Positions 43,784 through 52,429 of a DNA stretch of 64,000 bases are shown here, piece by piece (the first letter of the stretch is position 1; each line of letters starts with the position of its first letter). A program made the position numbers and the translations under genes. Source of the DNA: Clostridium sp. 12(A) (lineage in GTDB: Bacteria > Bacillota > Clostridia > Lachnospirales > Lachnospiraceae); assembly GCA_000526575.1 (NCBI GenBank), contig JAGI01000003.1, forward strand, positions 372,001 to 436,000, written 5' to 3'. A model generated the notes under the pieces. The model made no database searches and was not told the origin of the DNA. It saw nothing but the letters and a program-made list of their open reading frames with translations.

Positions 43784-44533
43784 TTAATCACTGGTATTTC
43801 CTCCCTCCCATCTGCATGACCAGACACAGTATAAAAGGAAAGCTGCAATTGTAGTAAAAATGCAAAGGCTGATTGCAAGTGAAACATCAGGCCCATCGAA
43901 TATTGAGCCTTTCTCTTTTGCCAGTGCATAGGTGACGAATCTAGAAGCCCATGAGCAAGGAGTATATTGCCATCTCCCTTCTCCCATCCCAGTAAGAAAC
44001 AGAGCAGAAATCAGGCTTTCTGTAATCCCTACTCCAATGGATAAGCCTTTGTTAAAGCGTAAGGACAAAAACAAATGCCAAATATATAAATGGAAGCTAC
44101 TTGCCAGTAGTATCAATGATGCCTTTCCGTAGAACAAAATACTGACTGGAGATCGCTGCAAAAGAAAGGTGTAACCTGCACCAAAAAGCAAACATGCAAA
44201 GAAGACAGCCAATACTCCTGCTAAAAACAGAAACATTAATTTACTTAAAAATGCTGGCAATCTTTTTGGAGAACAAAGGAGAATCTGATAATGTCCCGCC
44301 GACATCTCCTGCTCAGAAACCATGACACTAAATAATGCAATGAGAAAAGGAAAACCAATTCCCAAAACCTGAACGTAAGCTTCCACCATGCCATAAGCAT
44401 TTCTTGGGACAGATGCACTATATGCAAGAAATACTCCCGAAATCAATATCGGAATTACAATATGCCAAAGCCAAAAATACATGTGCCTGACCTTTAGGAA
44501 CTCAGACTTTAGACATCTATAAAATGCAATCAT
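43784..44533 (-). CDS. Lantibiotic-immunity-type ABC permease (LanG/CprC-like)
   Basis: 249 aa with about six hydrophobic segments. The opening MIAFYRCLKSEFLKVRHMYF and the motif VSEQEMSAGHYQILLCSPKR are typical of LanE/LanG-type permeases. Its start overlaps the stop of the preceding permease (TAATG). It forms the membrane channel with that protein and the ATPase. Confidence 0.85.
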   Translation of the reverse strand: MIAFYRCLKSEFLKVRHMYFWLWHIVIPILISGVFLAYSASVPRNAYGMVEAYVQVLGIGFPFLIALFSVMVSEQEMSAGHYQILLCSPKRLPAFLSKLMFLFLAGVLAVFFACLLFGAGYTFLLQRSPVSILFYGKASLILLASSFHLYIWHLFLSLRFNKGLSIGVGITESLISALFLTGMGEGRWQYTPCSWASRFVTYALAKEKGSIFDGPDVSLAISLCIFTTIAAFLLYCVWSCRWEGGNTSD

Positions 44534-45267
44534 TATGCTTCCCTCTTTTTCTTAAACCAAAACGTTGTACAGAGTGTTATTCCAAGAAACCATATCAAAG
44601 ACAGACATATTCCGGGAATTATTACATTTGTATTATAAAGTTGGTTATCAACTGGCATCGGAATTCCATTTGGAAAAATTCCTAATACTGGACACATGAG
44701 GCGAATGGGAATACAAGGTGGATATACCCACCAATAGCTGCTGCTTGGCAGTGTGACGGTGCCAAAAATAGACAGCACCATGCTGGTAAATATGCTGGCA
44801 AACATTCCAAACCTCGCACTTAAAAACAGGAACAAGGGAATTTCCCACATGTAGGAAAGGGTTAACAATAACGCAGCGACACTCCCAGGCCAAAGTGAAA
44901 TATTGGTACCAGATATAGCTCCTCCTACATAGGTTCCAATGAACATCATAAAATTTGAGAACAGAAGGACAAGTATACAATATCCAACTTTCCCCAGCCA
45001 GCTTTTCTCCAGAGCGAAAGGCAGCAACAAGATATGATGATATTTCATTTTTTTATCTTTTTTAATGCAAAGATAACTTACAATGGATAGCATTCCAGGA
45101 AGAAATAATGTATACCACCAATTCCATGCCCCTGCCTGAAACGCCCGATCAAAGCCACCTGTAAAGAATAGTGCAAGAAACATAACCATGAATGGGGCGA
45201 TGATTGGAAGAAATAATCCAAATGTGTGTTTCAGCTTAAGATGCTCCGCCTTTATCATATTAACCAT
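44533..45267 (-). CDS. Lantibiotic-immunity-type ABC permease (LanE/CprB-like)
   Basis: 244 aa, about six helices. The start MVNMIKAEHLKLKHTFG and the central KMKYHHILLLPFALEKSWLG match the LanE/MutE/CprB pattern. ATG 45267 has GGAGGG 7 nt upstream and overlaps the ATPase stop by 8 bp. Pairs with the second permease. Confidence 0.87.
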   Translation of the reverse strand: MVNMIKAEHLKLKHTFGLFLPIIAPFMVMFLALFFTGGFDRAFQAGAWNWWYTLFLPGMLSIVSYLCIKKDKKMKYHHILLLPFALEKSWLGKVGYCILVLLFSNFMMFIGTYVGGAISGTNISLWPGSVAALLLTLSYMWEIPLFLFLSARFGMFASIFTSMVLSIFGTVTLPSSSYWWVYPPCIPIRLMCPVLGIFPNGIPMPVDNQLYNTNVIIPGICLSLIWFLGITLCTTFWFKKKREA

Positions 45268-45973
45268 TTGTTCCCTCCTCCTTTCGATTCTCTCTTACTA
45301 CCTCCATAAAAAGCTTCTCTAAGTCTTCTTTCGGATCTATTTTACCGGTATACCCCAAGACACCACCTACAATAATCCCAATATGATCAACAATTTGCTG
45401 TACCTCTGATAGATTATGGCTTGATAGAATCACCGTAATTCCCTTTGCAGGAAACGATTGGATTAACGTTCGCATTTCTTCTATTCCGATAGGATCCAGA
45501 CCATTGGTAGGTTCGTCAAGAATAAGGAGCTTTGGCTGGCTGATTAAGGCATTTGCAATTCCAAGCCGCTGCTTCATGCCAAGGGAAAACTGACCTGCTC
45601 TTTTCTTTCCTGTATGGGTCAGGCCAACAATCTGAAGCACCTCCTCTATTCTTTTATCACTGCAGCCAAGCAAGGTAGTTTTGACCTTTAAATTTTCATA
45701 TGCAGTGAGATTCTCATAAAGCGGCGGCATTTCAATCAAAGCACCTATGTCGTTTAAATGTTCTCTGGTCCATTCCCTTCCATTAAATTCAATGGTGCCT
45801 GAGGTCGGCCTCATAATGCCGGTTATCATTTTTAAAGTTGTAGATTTCCCAGCACCATTGGGTCCCAGCAGACCATAAATAGAGTTTTTTTGTATGCTCA
45901 GGGATACTTGGTTGACTGCTATTTGATCATTAAATTTTTTACAAAGATTTTTAGTTTTCAAAATCGTATCCAT
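45260..45973 (-). CDS. Lantibiotic/bacitracin-resistance-type ABC ATPase (LanF/CprA-like)
   Basis: 237 aa. Walker A GPNGAGKSTTLKMITGI, Q-loop region ALIEMPPLYENLTAYENL, signature FSLGMKQRLGIANAL, Walker B LLILDEPTNGLDP and switch LSSHNLSEVQ are all present. The LanF/BcrA-type Q-loop with Glu (IEMP) is diagnostic of peptide-immunity transporters. First gene of a five-gene operon (ATPase, two permeases, regulator, kinase), comparable to cprABC-cprKR of C. difficile. Confidence 0.92.
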   Translation of the reverse strand: MDTILKTKNLCKKFNDQIAVNQVSLSIQKNSIYGLLGPNGAGKSTTLKMITGIMRPTSGTIEFNGREWTREHLNDIGALIEMPPLYENLTAYENLKVKTTLLGCSDKRIEEVLQIVGLTHTGKKRAGQFSLGMKQRLGIANALISQPKLLILDEPTNGLDPIGIEEMRTLIQSFPAKGITVILSSHNLSEVQQIVDHIGIIVGGVLGYTGKIDPKEDLEKLFMEVVRENRKEEGTNG

Positions 45974-46040
45974 TTGATATCAGTCCTTTCTATTGATTGA
46001 TATAGATAGGATAACCAATAATTTTGAAGAATTTATAAAG

Positions 46041-46059
46041 TTATTCCTTATTGGAATAA
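46041..46059. promoter_or_regulatory. Inverted repeat in the divergent promoter region
   Basis: TTATTCC-TTATT-GGAATAA is a perfect 7-5-7 palindrome 13 bp upstream of the -35 box of the secreted-protein gene and about 70 bp from the ATPase start. Placed to be a binding site for the response regulator. Confidence 0.35.
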
Positions 46060-46071
46060 TTCGTCAAAAAC

Positions 46072-46100
46072 TTGATAATTGCTTCACCACTCTTTATACT
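46072..46100 (+). promoter_or_regulatory. Promoter of the secreted-protein gene
   Basis: TTGATA (46072-46077), 17-bp spacer, TATACT (46095-46100), about 85 nt before the RBS. Confidence 0.7.
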
Positions 46101-46192
46101 AAGATTATAATCCATCATCTTATGAGTCTCGGTTGTAAGAAATTATTTTTATAAAGAGCAAGTTGTCATACTGCATAAGAAGGAGGATTTAA

Positions 46193-46771
46193 ATGAAAAA
46201 GCTATCTACCCTGTTTTTAAGTATGGTTATTACCCTAAGTTTTGCAGCATCCGCATGGGCTGCCGATAACACCGCGAGCTCTGGAACCCGAATTGGGTAT
46301 ACGGATTTTAATCTGTCAGACTTGGTTGGTACAGAAACACTTTCAGCTGCCAGAGCTGCTACTGCAAGCAAAGATGCTACCGTTGGTACAGTGGAAGCAA
46401 GGCTTTTTAACAATGCAACAGGAACTATTGTAGGTACAAGCCCTACCTTTAAGTTCAATGGTATTCCCACTGGTGCGAAAATCACCAACGTCCAGGCATG
46501 GAATCCCTCGAAAAGCAATATTTCTCAAGGAAAATTTACAGCCATTGAAAAAGTACAGGTATTCTGCGGCGGACAAGGGTCTGGATTCTTTAATTACTGG
46601 GTGACTTCAGCGCCCAGCACTTCAAATCCATGTAATACACCAGTATTAAATGGTTTAAATGCTGACAGTACTTATCAGATTCAGATTCAGGGCCGTGTAT
46701 TAAGCAACTATACCGGTATGGATGGTTTTACCATCAGGGGGACAATCGTCCGCGTCACATACAGCTATTAA
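46193..46771 (+). CDS. Secreted protein of unknown function
   Basis: 192 aa. A clear Sec signal (MKKLSTLFLSMVITLSFAAS, cleavage after AWA) leads to a mature protein of about 167 residues, rich in Thr, Ser, Gly and Asn. Alternating hydrophobic strands suggest a beta-sandwich. Two Cys (VFCGGQ, NPCNTP) could form a disulfide. No family recognised and no wall-anchor motif. AAGGAGG precedes the ATG. It is divergent from the peptide-resistance operon and may share its control region. Confidence 0.7.
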   Translation: MKKLSTLFLSMVITLSFAASAWAADNTASSGTRIGYTDFNLSDLVGTETLSAARAATASKDATVGTVEARLFNNATGTIVGTSPTFKFNGIPTGAKITNVQAWNPSKSNISQGKFTAIEKVQVFCGGQGSGFFNYWVTSAPSTSNPCNTPVLNGLNADSTYQIQIQGRVLSNYTGMDGFTIRGTIVRVTYSY

Positions 46772-46826
46772 TTCAGTTACCATAACATGAAATAATGAAG
46801 CGAAGCAGATGACAACTTGCTGAATG

Positions 46827-46874
46827 CAACAAAAAGCAGGGGCTTGTTTTGAGACAAGCCCCTGCTTTTTGTTG
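46827..46874. terminator. Bidirectional terminator
   Basis: Perfect 21-bp stem with loop TTTGAG (46827-46847 / 46854-46874), GC-rich in the middle and A/T-rich at the ends. Serves the secreted-protein gene and the convergent hypothetical gene. Confidence 0.92.
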
Positions 46875-46881
46875 TTATATT

Positions 46882-47586
46882 TTATGCGAGATAATCCACT
46901 CTGTTTTTAAGTTCTGTGGAAGGTTCCATCTCCTGTCCTTGACTTAAGGAGTCACTGTTTATATATTGTCTGTAATACCGTTCTTCCGCTTTATTCAGTT
47001 TGGAAAGAAAGGATTTTTGCATGCTTTGTTCCTGGGGGGTATTTACATGATACCAATTACCGGAGGCATATCCCATAACCGTCTGCCCTGCTTTGCTGCC
47101 CTTTATCTCAAACGTATCCGGCTGTAGATCATTTCCCGTAAACACCACTGTGGTACCGGATTTAGAAGCTTTGGAGCTGCGGCCATTCTCACCATATTCC
47201 CCTATCCCGTCCTTCTTATTTAAGTAATCAATGAGATTCAGGGGTATATCAGTCTCCTTATTTCCAGTATTGGAACGGGACTGCTTCATTACCTCAGAAG
47301 CCTCCTTTGCCATGGTCTTCCGGTCTGGTGACACGAGAGAGATATATTGTGCTCTTAACTTATCTCCTGCTGCGCTCAAACTCTCATATTGGCTTTTGTT
47401 ATCATGATAACGTGCCTTTGCCAGTTCCTTTGCCAGAGCATCAATCTTACCATCAAATTCCGCTTCTGATGGTCGTTCCATTCCTTTATGGGGTATCTTC
47501 TCCCAATCTGGACTACTGACTTTTGATGATTGTGAGAAGGATTGGTATGAAATTCCAGACATTTTGCTGATATTAAAATTCGACAT
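46882..47586 (-). CDS. Hypothetical soluble protein
   Basis: 234 aa, no signal peptide or membrane segment. Ser/Lys/Gln-rich and largely helical. The N-terminus MSNFNISKMSGISYQSFSQS is followed by a helical stretch (EFDGKIDALAKELAKARYHD) and a Tyr-rich C-terminal part (EERYYRQYINSDS). No family recognised. The Ser-rich, low-hydrophobic N-terminus recalls clostridial proteins exported without a signal peptide, but nothing here proves that. Confidence 0.6.
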   Translation of the reverse strand: MSNFNISKMSGISYQSFSQSSKVSSPDWEKIPHKGMERPSEAEFDGKIDALAKELAKARYHDNKSQYESLSAAGDKLRAQYISLVSPDRKTMAKEASEVMKQSRSNTGNKETDIPLNLIDYLNKKDGIGEYGENGRSSKASKSGTTVVFTGNDLQPDTFEIKGSKAGQTVMGYASGNWYHVNTPQEQSMQKSFLSKLNKAEERYYRQYINSDSLSQGQEMEPSTELKNRVDYLA

Positions 47587-47719
47587 ATATTATCACTCCC
47601 TTTCCTGGGTTATCCTGCGAAATGATAAATAATTCCTCTACTATTTCATATCGGCAATATATCACTGGAATTAATAAAAACAGGGTTATTTAAGCATCTT
47701 ATACACTTTCTTAACGTTT

Positions 47720-47884
47720 TTGACCAGCAATACATAGTCCAAAGAACGCTCTGGTCACCACTGCATTACGAAGCTTTGATTGACGGAGCAGCTCAGTGAT
47801 TCCGGAAGTGATCATACCACCCACGCCATTCCAGCCCTTTCTCTCATCTTTCCGGCATGTAAATCAAACATCTCTGCAGCAACT
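47720..47884 (-). pseudogene. Possible gene remnant after the UDG-like gene
   Basis: One minus-strand frame reads KGWNGVGGMITSGITELL, continues through SKLRNAVVTRAFFGL and stops at TAA. It has coding-like composition but no start, ribosome site or upstream continuation. It may be the tail of a deleted gene. Family not recognised. The rest of 47587-47720 shows nothing. Confidence 0.25.
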
Positions 47885-48490
47885 TCATTCTGATTCTGTA
47901 TTTAAGATAGTAAGCATTGTTTCAATATCTTCCGTGGTCATCTGAAGCTTTGACTTTTCAATCAAAAGATTTCCCCCTGTCATGATATAGGAGGGAATGA
48001 CCCGTATGCTCCCATAATAGAATTCACTGCTTCTTAGTTTATAAGTGGCGGTAGAAGGTATCACGTGTTTCTTCGTAGCTTTTTTTGCAATCATATTGAA
48101 GGCTTTTTTTGCAACATCTCCCATAAGCATAATTACCTTAAGATTAGGAAACAAAGCAAGCTCCCTCTCTAAATATGGAAGATGGTCTTCTATCACATTC
48201 TTTTCTATGGTGTATTGGGATTTTGGAGTTTTAACAGCATTGGTAATGTAAATCCCCATCTGCAGGATGTCATCAATGGTAGTGATCTTTGCCCCTGCTT
48301 TTTGAAATAGGGGAATCGTTGTTTTCAGATAATCGGCATCTGCTTGTCCATAAAAATCCTGCCTGGAATCAGATGGTACAACTTCATTAATCATAACTGC
48401 CTGAATCTTCTGTGGGTCGAGGTCAATATTGTTAAAATAAAAGCCCTCTCCCCCACCGGTCACCTGCTCCAATTCTTTCTTTACATTCAT
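47885..48490 (-). CDS. Uracil-DNA glycosylase superfamily-like protein
   Basis: 201 aa cytoplasmic protein. The pattern VMINEVVPS (N-terminal strand), ILQMGIYITNAVKTPK and KVIMLMGDVAKKAFN follows the UDG/TDG fold (COG1573-like). No Fe-S Cys set is evident, and the second catalytic motif is not classical, so enzymatic activity is uncertain. AAGGAG fixes ATG 48490 over ATG 48520. Stand-alone gene. Confidence 0.65.
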   Translation of the reverse strand: MNVKKELEQVTGGGEGFYFNNIDLDPQKIQAVMINEVVPSDSRQDFYGQADADYLKTTIPLFQKAGAKITTIDDILQMGIYITNAVKTPKSQYTIEKNVIEDHLPYLERELALFPNLKVIMLMGDVAKKAFNMIAKKATKKHVIPSTATYKLRSSEFYYGSIRVIPSYIMTGGNLLIEKSKLQMTTEDIETMLTILNTESE

Positions 48491-48614
48491 AGGTTGCTCC
48501 TTCCCAATGTCCCAATTCATTTGCCTGCCTCATTCGGCAGTAACCATCTCCGTGTTCTAATGTTATTACAAGCAATCTGGGAGCAAAAGTCAAGATTTAT
48601 TTATTCGATTTCAG

Positions 48615-48728
48615 TTATTCTAAGTTTGATAAAAACTTATACGTTTCGCCGTTATTATAGGTATGACTCTCATCATTTGCGATATTATCTAAATATGTGA
48701 TTAATTCATTATAGCTGCTAATTCCCAT
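48615..48728 (-). CDS. Possible small protein
   Basis: 37-codon ORF starting MGISSYNELITYLDN with TAGGGTG 8 nt upstream. It lies alone in the 336-bp gap between the UDG-like gene and the methyltransferase, and a TATAAT is present about 45 bp upstream. Acidic and soluble. No homologue recognised; could be chance. Confidence 0.3.
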   Translation of the reverse strand: MGISSYNELITYLDNIANDESHTYNNGETYKFLSNLE

Positions 48729-48826
48729 AATTTTTCACCCTAGCTGTCTTTATGATTGATTACCATTCTATTATAACTTACTTCTGAGATCTTGTATCCA
48801 GTTAGTATATCGTTTCTTCATATCCC

Positions 48827-49657
48827 TTACTTTTCTAACAAAATAGCCATGGTTTTCTTATCCTTCTGATACAATCCGCCTGCAACATCTCCAAAGATTT
48901 CAATCACCTTAAATCCTGTCTCTTTCACTTCCTGAATCAAGGATTCTTTTGTAAAACAGGTGTTCCACAGATAGTGGGGTGTTATGCTATCATCTGTCAT
49001 CAGAATATATTGTTCTAATGTCACATGCTCCTCATACTTATACGTTCCTTGAAACATCATGTATTCACTCCCACTCCAAAATCCACCCTCTGGACAGATC
49101 TCCCACGATTTTTCCTCTTTGAATTGATGGAAGAATTCCATAGAAAACACATCAAATAAAAAACTTCCCCCTTCAATCAAATGCTGGTACACATAAGTTC
49201 TTAAAGTCTTTCTGTCTTCGGTTGACAATGCGCCATAATCGCAATAAATCATGGTGGAAACATCAAACGTCTTATTCAAATCCATGTTTAAATAATTCTG
49301 GCAATGATATGTTATGTCCAGCTCCTGCTGTTTGGCCGCTTTCTTTGCATACTCAATGGACCTCTCTGAAACATCAATCCCAGTAACCTGATAGCCCATC
49401 TTAGCAAACCGTTCCGTATATAATCCAGGGCCGCAGCCAAGGTCCAAAAGCTTATGATACTTGTCAGGAGGCAGCCGTTTCCCTATCCATTGAGCTGATT
49501 TCTCAATAAAGTCTGCTTTTCTGCTGGCACCTTCAAAATTGGGATCCAGATGTGCATGTAACATTTGTTTGGAAATATGTTCCTCATTCCAAAATGCTGC
49601 TTCTGACTTCTTATATAGGGCTGGTTGTTCAAACATCTGTTTCATTCTTTGATACAT
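48827..49657 (-). CDS. SAM-dependent class I methyltransferase
   Basis: 276 aa. Motif I LLDLGCGPGLYTERFAKMG (about 79-97) binds SAM, followed by motif II VTGIDVSERSIEYAKKAA. IYCDYGALSTEDR and GGSFLFDVFSMEFF are typical of the Methyltransf_25/11 group. The substrate is unknown. GGAGG precedes ATG 49657. Divergent from the membrane methyltransferase gene. Confidence 0.85.
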   Translation of the reverse strand: MYQRMKQMFEQPALYKKSEAAFWNEEHISKQMLHAHLDPNFEGASRKADFIEKSAQWIGKRLPPDKYHKLLDLGCGPGLYTERFAKMGYQVTGIDVSERSIEYAKKAAKQQELDITYHCQNYLNMDLNKTFDVSTMIYCDYGALSTEDRKTLRTYVYQHLIEGGSFLFDVFSMEFFHQFKEEKSWEICPEGGFWSGSEYMMFQGTYKYEEHVTLEQYILMTDDSITPHYLWNTCFTKESLIQEVKETGFKVIEIFGDVAGGLYQKDKKTMAILLEK

Positions 49658-49788
49658 AATTTCCTCCTATTATCTCTATCAATGATTTACGATTCTGTAA
49701 ATGATTACTTCTCTTCCATCAATTTTAATTCGTACATTCTCTACTTCTGTGATATAATAATCCAAAATACAATATCAGGATGTGAAAA

Positions 49789-50379
49789 ATGATAATGAAA
49801 CCTTTATTATTTATACTGATTACCACGTTTTACATTGCATACTTTGCAAAGCAGATTCTTCTAAAAAAAAGAGGAATCGTTACAAACCGTCTGGCAAAGG
49901 GACAGAAGCCAAGGAAAACAGCTATGATAGAAACCGGCCTGCTCCTTATTACTTACGGTATGGCAATATTCCAATATGCCAGCTTATTTCTTGAGAGATA
50001 TTTACTTCCACTGAAACTGCCCGCATCGCTTCGCTGGCTGGGCATTGTCCTGGCTTTCATTGGAGTCCTTTTCTTTATTCTTGCCATTACTACCATGAGG
50101 GACAGCTGGCGGGCCGGAATCGACGAAAGCCAGAAAACAGCCATGGTTACAAGAGGAATTTACAGCATCAGCCGGAATCCGGCGTTTGTGGGATTCGACC
50201 TGCTCTATATTGGCTCTGCTCTGGCTATGCCAGGAGTACTCATCTTTGTCTTAGCCCTTGCAGGCGTCCTGTTTATGCATTTGCAGATTTTAGAGGAAGA
50301 GGTTTACTTACCGCGGATTTTCGGTGATGAATATGCAGAGTATCAAAAAAGAACCCCTCGCTATTTTCTCTTTTTTTAA
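49789..50379 (+). CDS. ICMT/PEMT-like membrane methyltransferase
   Basis: 196 aa with four or five membrane segments. The C-terminal signature GIYSISRNPAFVGFDLLYIG and EEEVYLPRIFGDEYAEYQKR forms the SAM-binding site of the isoprenylcysteine carboxyl methyltransferase/phospholipid methyltransferase fold. Bacterial substrates of this family are mostly unknown. AGGATG is 8 nt before ATG 49789; ATG 49795 is an alternative. Confidence 0.85.
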   Translation: MIMKPLLFILITTFYIAYFAKQILLKKRGIVTNRLAKGQKPRKTAMIETGLLLITYGMAIFQYASLFLERYLLPLKLPASLRWLGIVLAFIGVLFFILAITTMRDSWRAGIDESQKTAMVTRGIYSISRNPAFVGFDLLYIGSALAMPGVLIFVLALAGVLFMHLQILEEEVYLPRIFGDEYAEYQKRTPRYFLFF

Positions 50380-50404
50380 TTTTATTTGACTACGTTATAT
50401 GTAT

Positions 50405-50482
50405 GGGTATTGCAACATGAAAAATGTCAACAAGATAAGATTTCTCTTGTGTAAAACATTCATGTTACAATACCCCTTTTTA
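50405..50482 (+). terminator. Terminator after the membrane methyltransferase
   Basis: Long stem pairing GGGTATTGCAACATG with CATGTTACAATACCC (one mismatch), inner ACAAGA / TCTTGT, followed by CCTTTTTATTTTG. It ends just before the convergent ABC-F gene stop. Confidence 0.8.
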
Positions 50483-50487
50483 TTTTG

Positions 50488-52017
50488 TTATTTCTCTATT
50501 TTTATCACCTGGTCAATCCAGTCGCAGTAAAATGCCTGTTCATGAGAAACAAGTAAAACCGTGCCGGAAAAATCAATTAAGGCTGACTTCAGTGAATCCT
50601 TTGCCTGAGCATCCAGATGATTGGTAGGCTCATCGAGGATTAAAAAGTTGCACGGTTCAAACTGGAGTAAGCATAGTTTAACCTTTGTCTGTTCTCCTCC
50701 GCTTAAGGTTCCTATGGGCTGCATGGCATGTTTACTGGATATTCCGTTTCGGGCAAGATGCTCTCTTACTTCCTTTATGGTCAGGGCTGGATTTTTATCC
50801 GAAACTACTTCCATCGGCGTTTTCCTACCATTTTCCCATCTTAAATCCTGTTCAAAATAACACACCTTCACCTGATCTGAAAATCGGTAACAGCCATCAA
50901 GAGGTGAAAGCTGGCCCATCAAGGTCTTTAATAGTGTGGATTTACCGATCCCATTAAAGCCCGTAATGACTGCTTTCTGGCCTCCTTTTAAGCTAAAATG
51001 AATGCCTTCCAGAACAGGAGTATCATATCCCACTGCCAGATTTTTCACAGTCAGATGCTCTCCATTGGTAACAGGAAGCTCTGGAAAGCAAAAATATGGC
51101 TTTCTCTCTTTTTGATGCAATGCCTCCATCCTATCCATGCGGTCAAGCTGCTTTTGACGCCCCCTTGCCATCTTTGATTTTCTTCCGGCAATGTTTTTAC
51201 GGATAAATTCTTCTGTCTTTTTAATCTCTTTTTGCTGGGCGGAATACTGCCTGATATAATCCTCTCTTAGAAGTGATTTTTTCTTCAAGAACTCGGAGTA
51301 CGTGCCGTAATATTTGGTTATTTTCAGATTATCAATATCGCAGATTCGGTTGGCGATTCTTTCCAGAAACCCATAATCATGGGATACCACCAGAAAGGCG
51401 TTTTCCAGGGAAGACAAATAATCCGATAACCAGCCGATATGCTCTTTGTCAAGGAAGTTGGTAGGCTCATCTAAAAGGAGAACATCCGGCTTTTCTAAAA
51501 GCAGCTTTGCAAGAATCACTTTTGCCCTTTGACCTCCGCTTAATTGATGAATGGAACGTTCCAGTCCCACTGCAGTCAGCCCCAGTCCATTGGCTACCTG
51601 CTGGATATTGGTATCAATAGAGTAAAACCCCTTTCTCTCAAGCTCTTCCTGATACCGGGCTGCCACACTTAAGGCATCCAGGCTTCCCTTAGCTCCTTTT
51701 TCATAGAGCCGGAGTGTTTCTTCCTCCATTTCGTAAAGTTCCTTAAAGGCAGACTTTAAAAAGTCAATGATAGTTACCTCTTTTAAAATTTCTGCATACT
51801 GATCCAGATACCCTACGGATATATCCGGTTGCCAATAAGCCCGGCCTGCATCCGGTACCACCTGGTCCGTACAGATTTTAATGAGTGTACTTTTTCCTGT
51901 TCCATTCTGACCTACTATGCCGATATGCTCTCCCTTATTTAAAGTCAGTTCTGCTTCTTTGTAAAGCAGGTTATCTCCAAACGAATGTGTTAATCCTTCC
52001 AATTCTAATAAACTCAT
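50488..52017 (-). CDS. ABC-F protein, probably ribosome-protecting antibiotic resistance factor
   Basis: 509 aa with two ATPase domains and no membrane segment. Walker A GQNGTGKSTLIK and GFNGIGKSTLLK, signatures LSGGQRAKVILAKLL and LSGGEQTKVKL, Walker B LLLDEPTNFLD and LILDEPTNHLD. Between them lies a basic helical linker (about 240-310, ARGRQKQLDRMDRMEALHQK), the arm that reaches the ribosome's peptidyl-transferase centre in resistance ABC-Fs. A 380-nt leader with ORF and tandem hairpins precedes it, the usual sign of antibiotic-induced expression. The drug range cannot be read by eye. Confidence 0.88.
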   Translation of the reverse strand: MSLLELEGLTHSFGDNLLYKEAELTLNKGEHIGIVGQNGTGKSTLIKICTDQVVPDAGRAYWQPDISVGYLDQYAEILKEVTIIDFLKSAFKELYEMEEETLRLYEKGAKGSLDALSVAARYQEELERKGFYSIDTNIQQVANGLGLTAVGLERSIHQLSGGQRAKVILAKLLLEKPDVLLLDEPTNFLDKEHIGWLSDYLSSLENAFLVVSHDYGFLERIANRICDIDNLKITKYYGTYSEFLKKKSLLREDYIRQYSAQQKEIKKTEEFIRKNIAGRKSKMARGRQKQLDRMDRMEALHQKERKPYFCFPELPVTNGEHLTVKNLAVGYDTPVLEGIHFSLKGGQKAVITGFNGIGKSTLLKTLMGQLSPLDGCYRFSDQVKVCYFEQDLRWENGRKTPMEVVSDKNPALTIKEVREHLARNGISSKHAMQPIGTLSGGEQTKVKLCLLQFEPCNFLILDEPTNHLDAQAKDSLKSALIDFSGTVLLVSHEQAFYCDWIDQVIKIEK

Positions 52018-52060
52018 GCTAATTCATTTCCTTTCTTCTCTTATGGCTTGCGCATAAACG

Positions 52061-52110
52061 AAAAAAGGCAGAAGACAAAGATACACAATGGTATCTGCCT
52101 TCTGCCTTTT
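52061..52110 (-). terminator. Attenuator terminator immediately upstream of the ABC-F gene
   Basis: 12-bp stem AAAAGGCAGAAG / CTTCTGCCTTTT with inner ATAC/GTAT, followed on the minus strand by six T and CG. It ends 44 nt before the ABC-F ATG, so it must be read through for the gene to be expressed. Confidence 0.85.
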
Positions 52111-52141
52111 GGCCTGAATGGGCCAATGGTGATATCAATGC

Positions 52142-52177
52142 AAAAGGCTGGGGACAAAACATTGTCCTCAGCCTTTT
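52142..52177 (-). terminator. Upstream leader hairpin of the ABC-F attenuator
   Basis: Stem AAAAGGCTGAGGAC / GTCCCCAGCCTTTT (one A-C mismatch on the minus strand), 8-nt loop, ends in TTTT. Its 3' arm GCCTTTT is complementary to the 5' arm AAAAGGC of the terminator at 52061-52110, so the two hairpins can switch. Between them TTGGCC/GGCCAA (52109-52126) forms a small spacer hairpin. Confidence 0.7.
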
Positions 52178-52274
52178 CATACGCAAAATGACACACGGAA
52201 AACAAGCTATAGCGAAAATGATACTTTCATTCCTGCTATGGCTATGTTTCCCGATGAAATCTTATGGCGTTGAT

Positions 52275-52364
52275 TTATACGCTATACTCTGCACAATGTT
52301 TCACCGGTATGGATTGTACAGAGTTGAATATTCTTGTAGGTTTATCTGTTAAATAAAAGTTCAT
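52275..52364 (-). CDS. Leader peptide of the ABC-F gene
   Basis: 29-codon ORF beginning MNFYLTDKPTRIF and ending KHCAEYSV. It has the best kind of ribosome site (AAAAGGAG, 6-nt spacing to ATG 52364) and starts about 30 nt into the transcript. A stem CTTAAG-AAGGGC / GCCCTTAA just before that site could modulate access. Expected role: a translating ribosome stalled by an antibiotic alters downstream folding. About 100 nt, including a further imperfect hairpin (about 52200-52252), separate the ORF from the first terminator-like stem. Confidence 0.65.
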   Translation of the reverse strand: MNFYLTDKPTRIFNSVQSIPVKHCAEYSV

Positions 52365-52400
52365 GCTGATCTCCTTTTAAGGGCACTGCCCTTCTTAAGC

Positions 52401-52429
52401 ATCATACTACATCATGTTTTTGCTGTCAA
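52401..52429 (-). promoter_or_regulatory. Promoter of the ABC-F leader transcript
   Basis: Minus strand: perfect TTGACA (52424-52429), 17-bp spacer, TATGAT (52401-52406). One of the best promoters in the window, consistent with constant transcription controlled later by attenuation. Confidence 0.8.
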
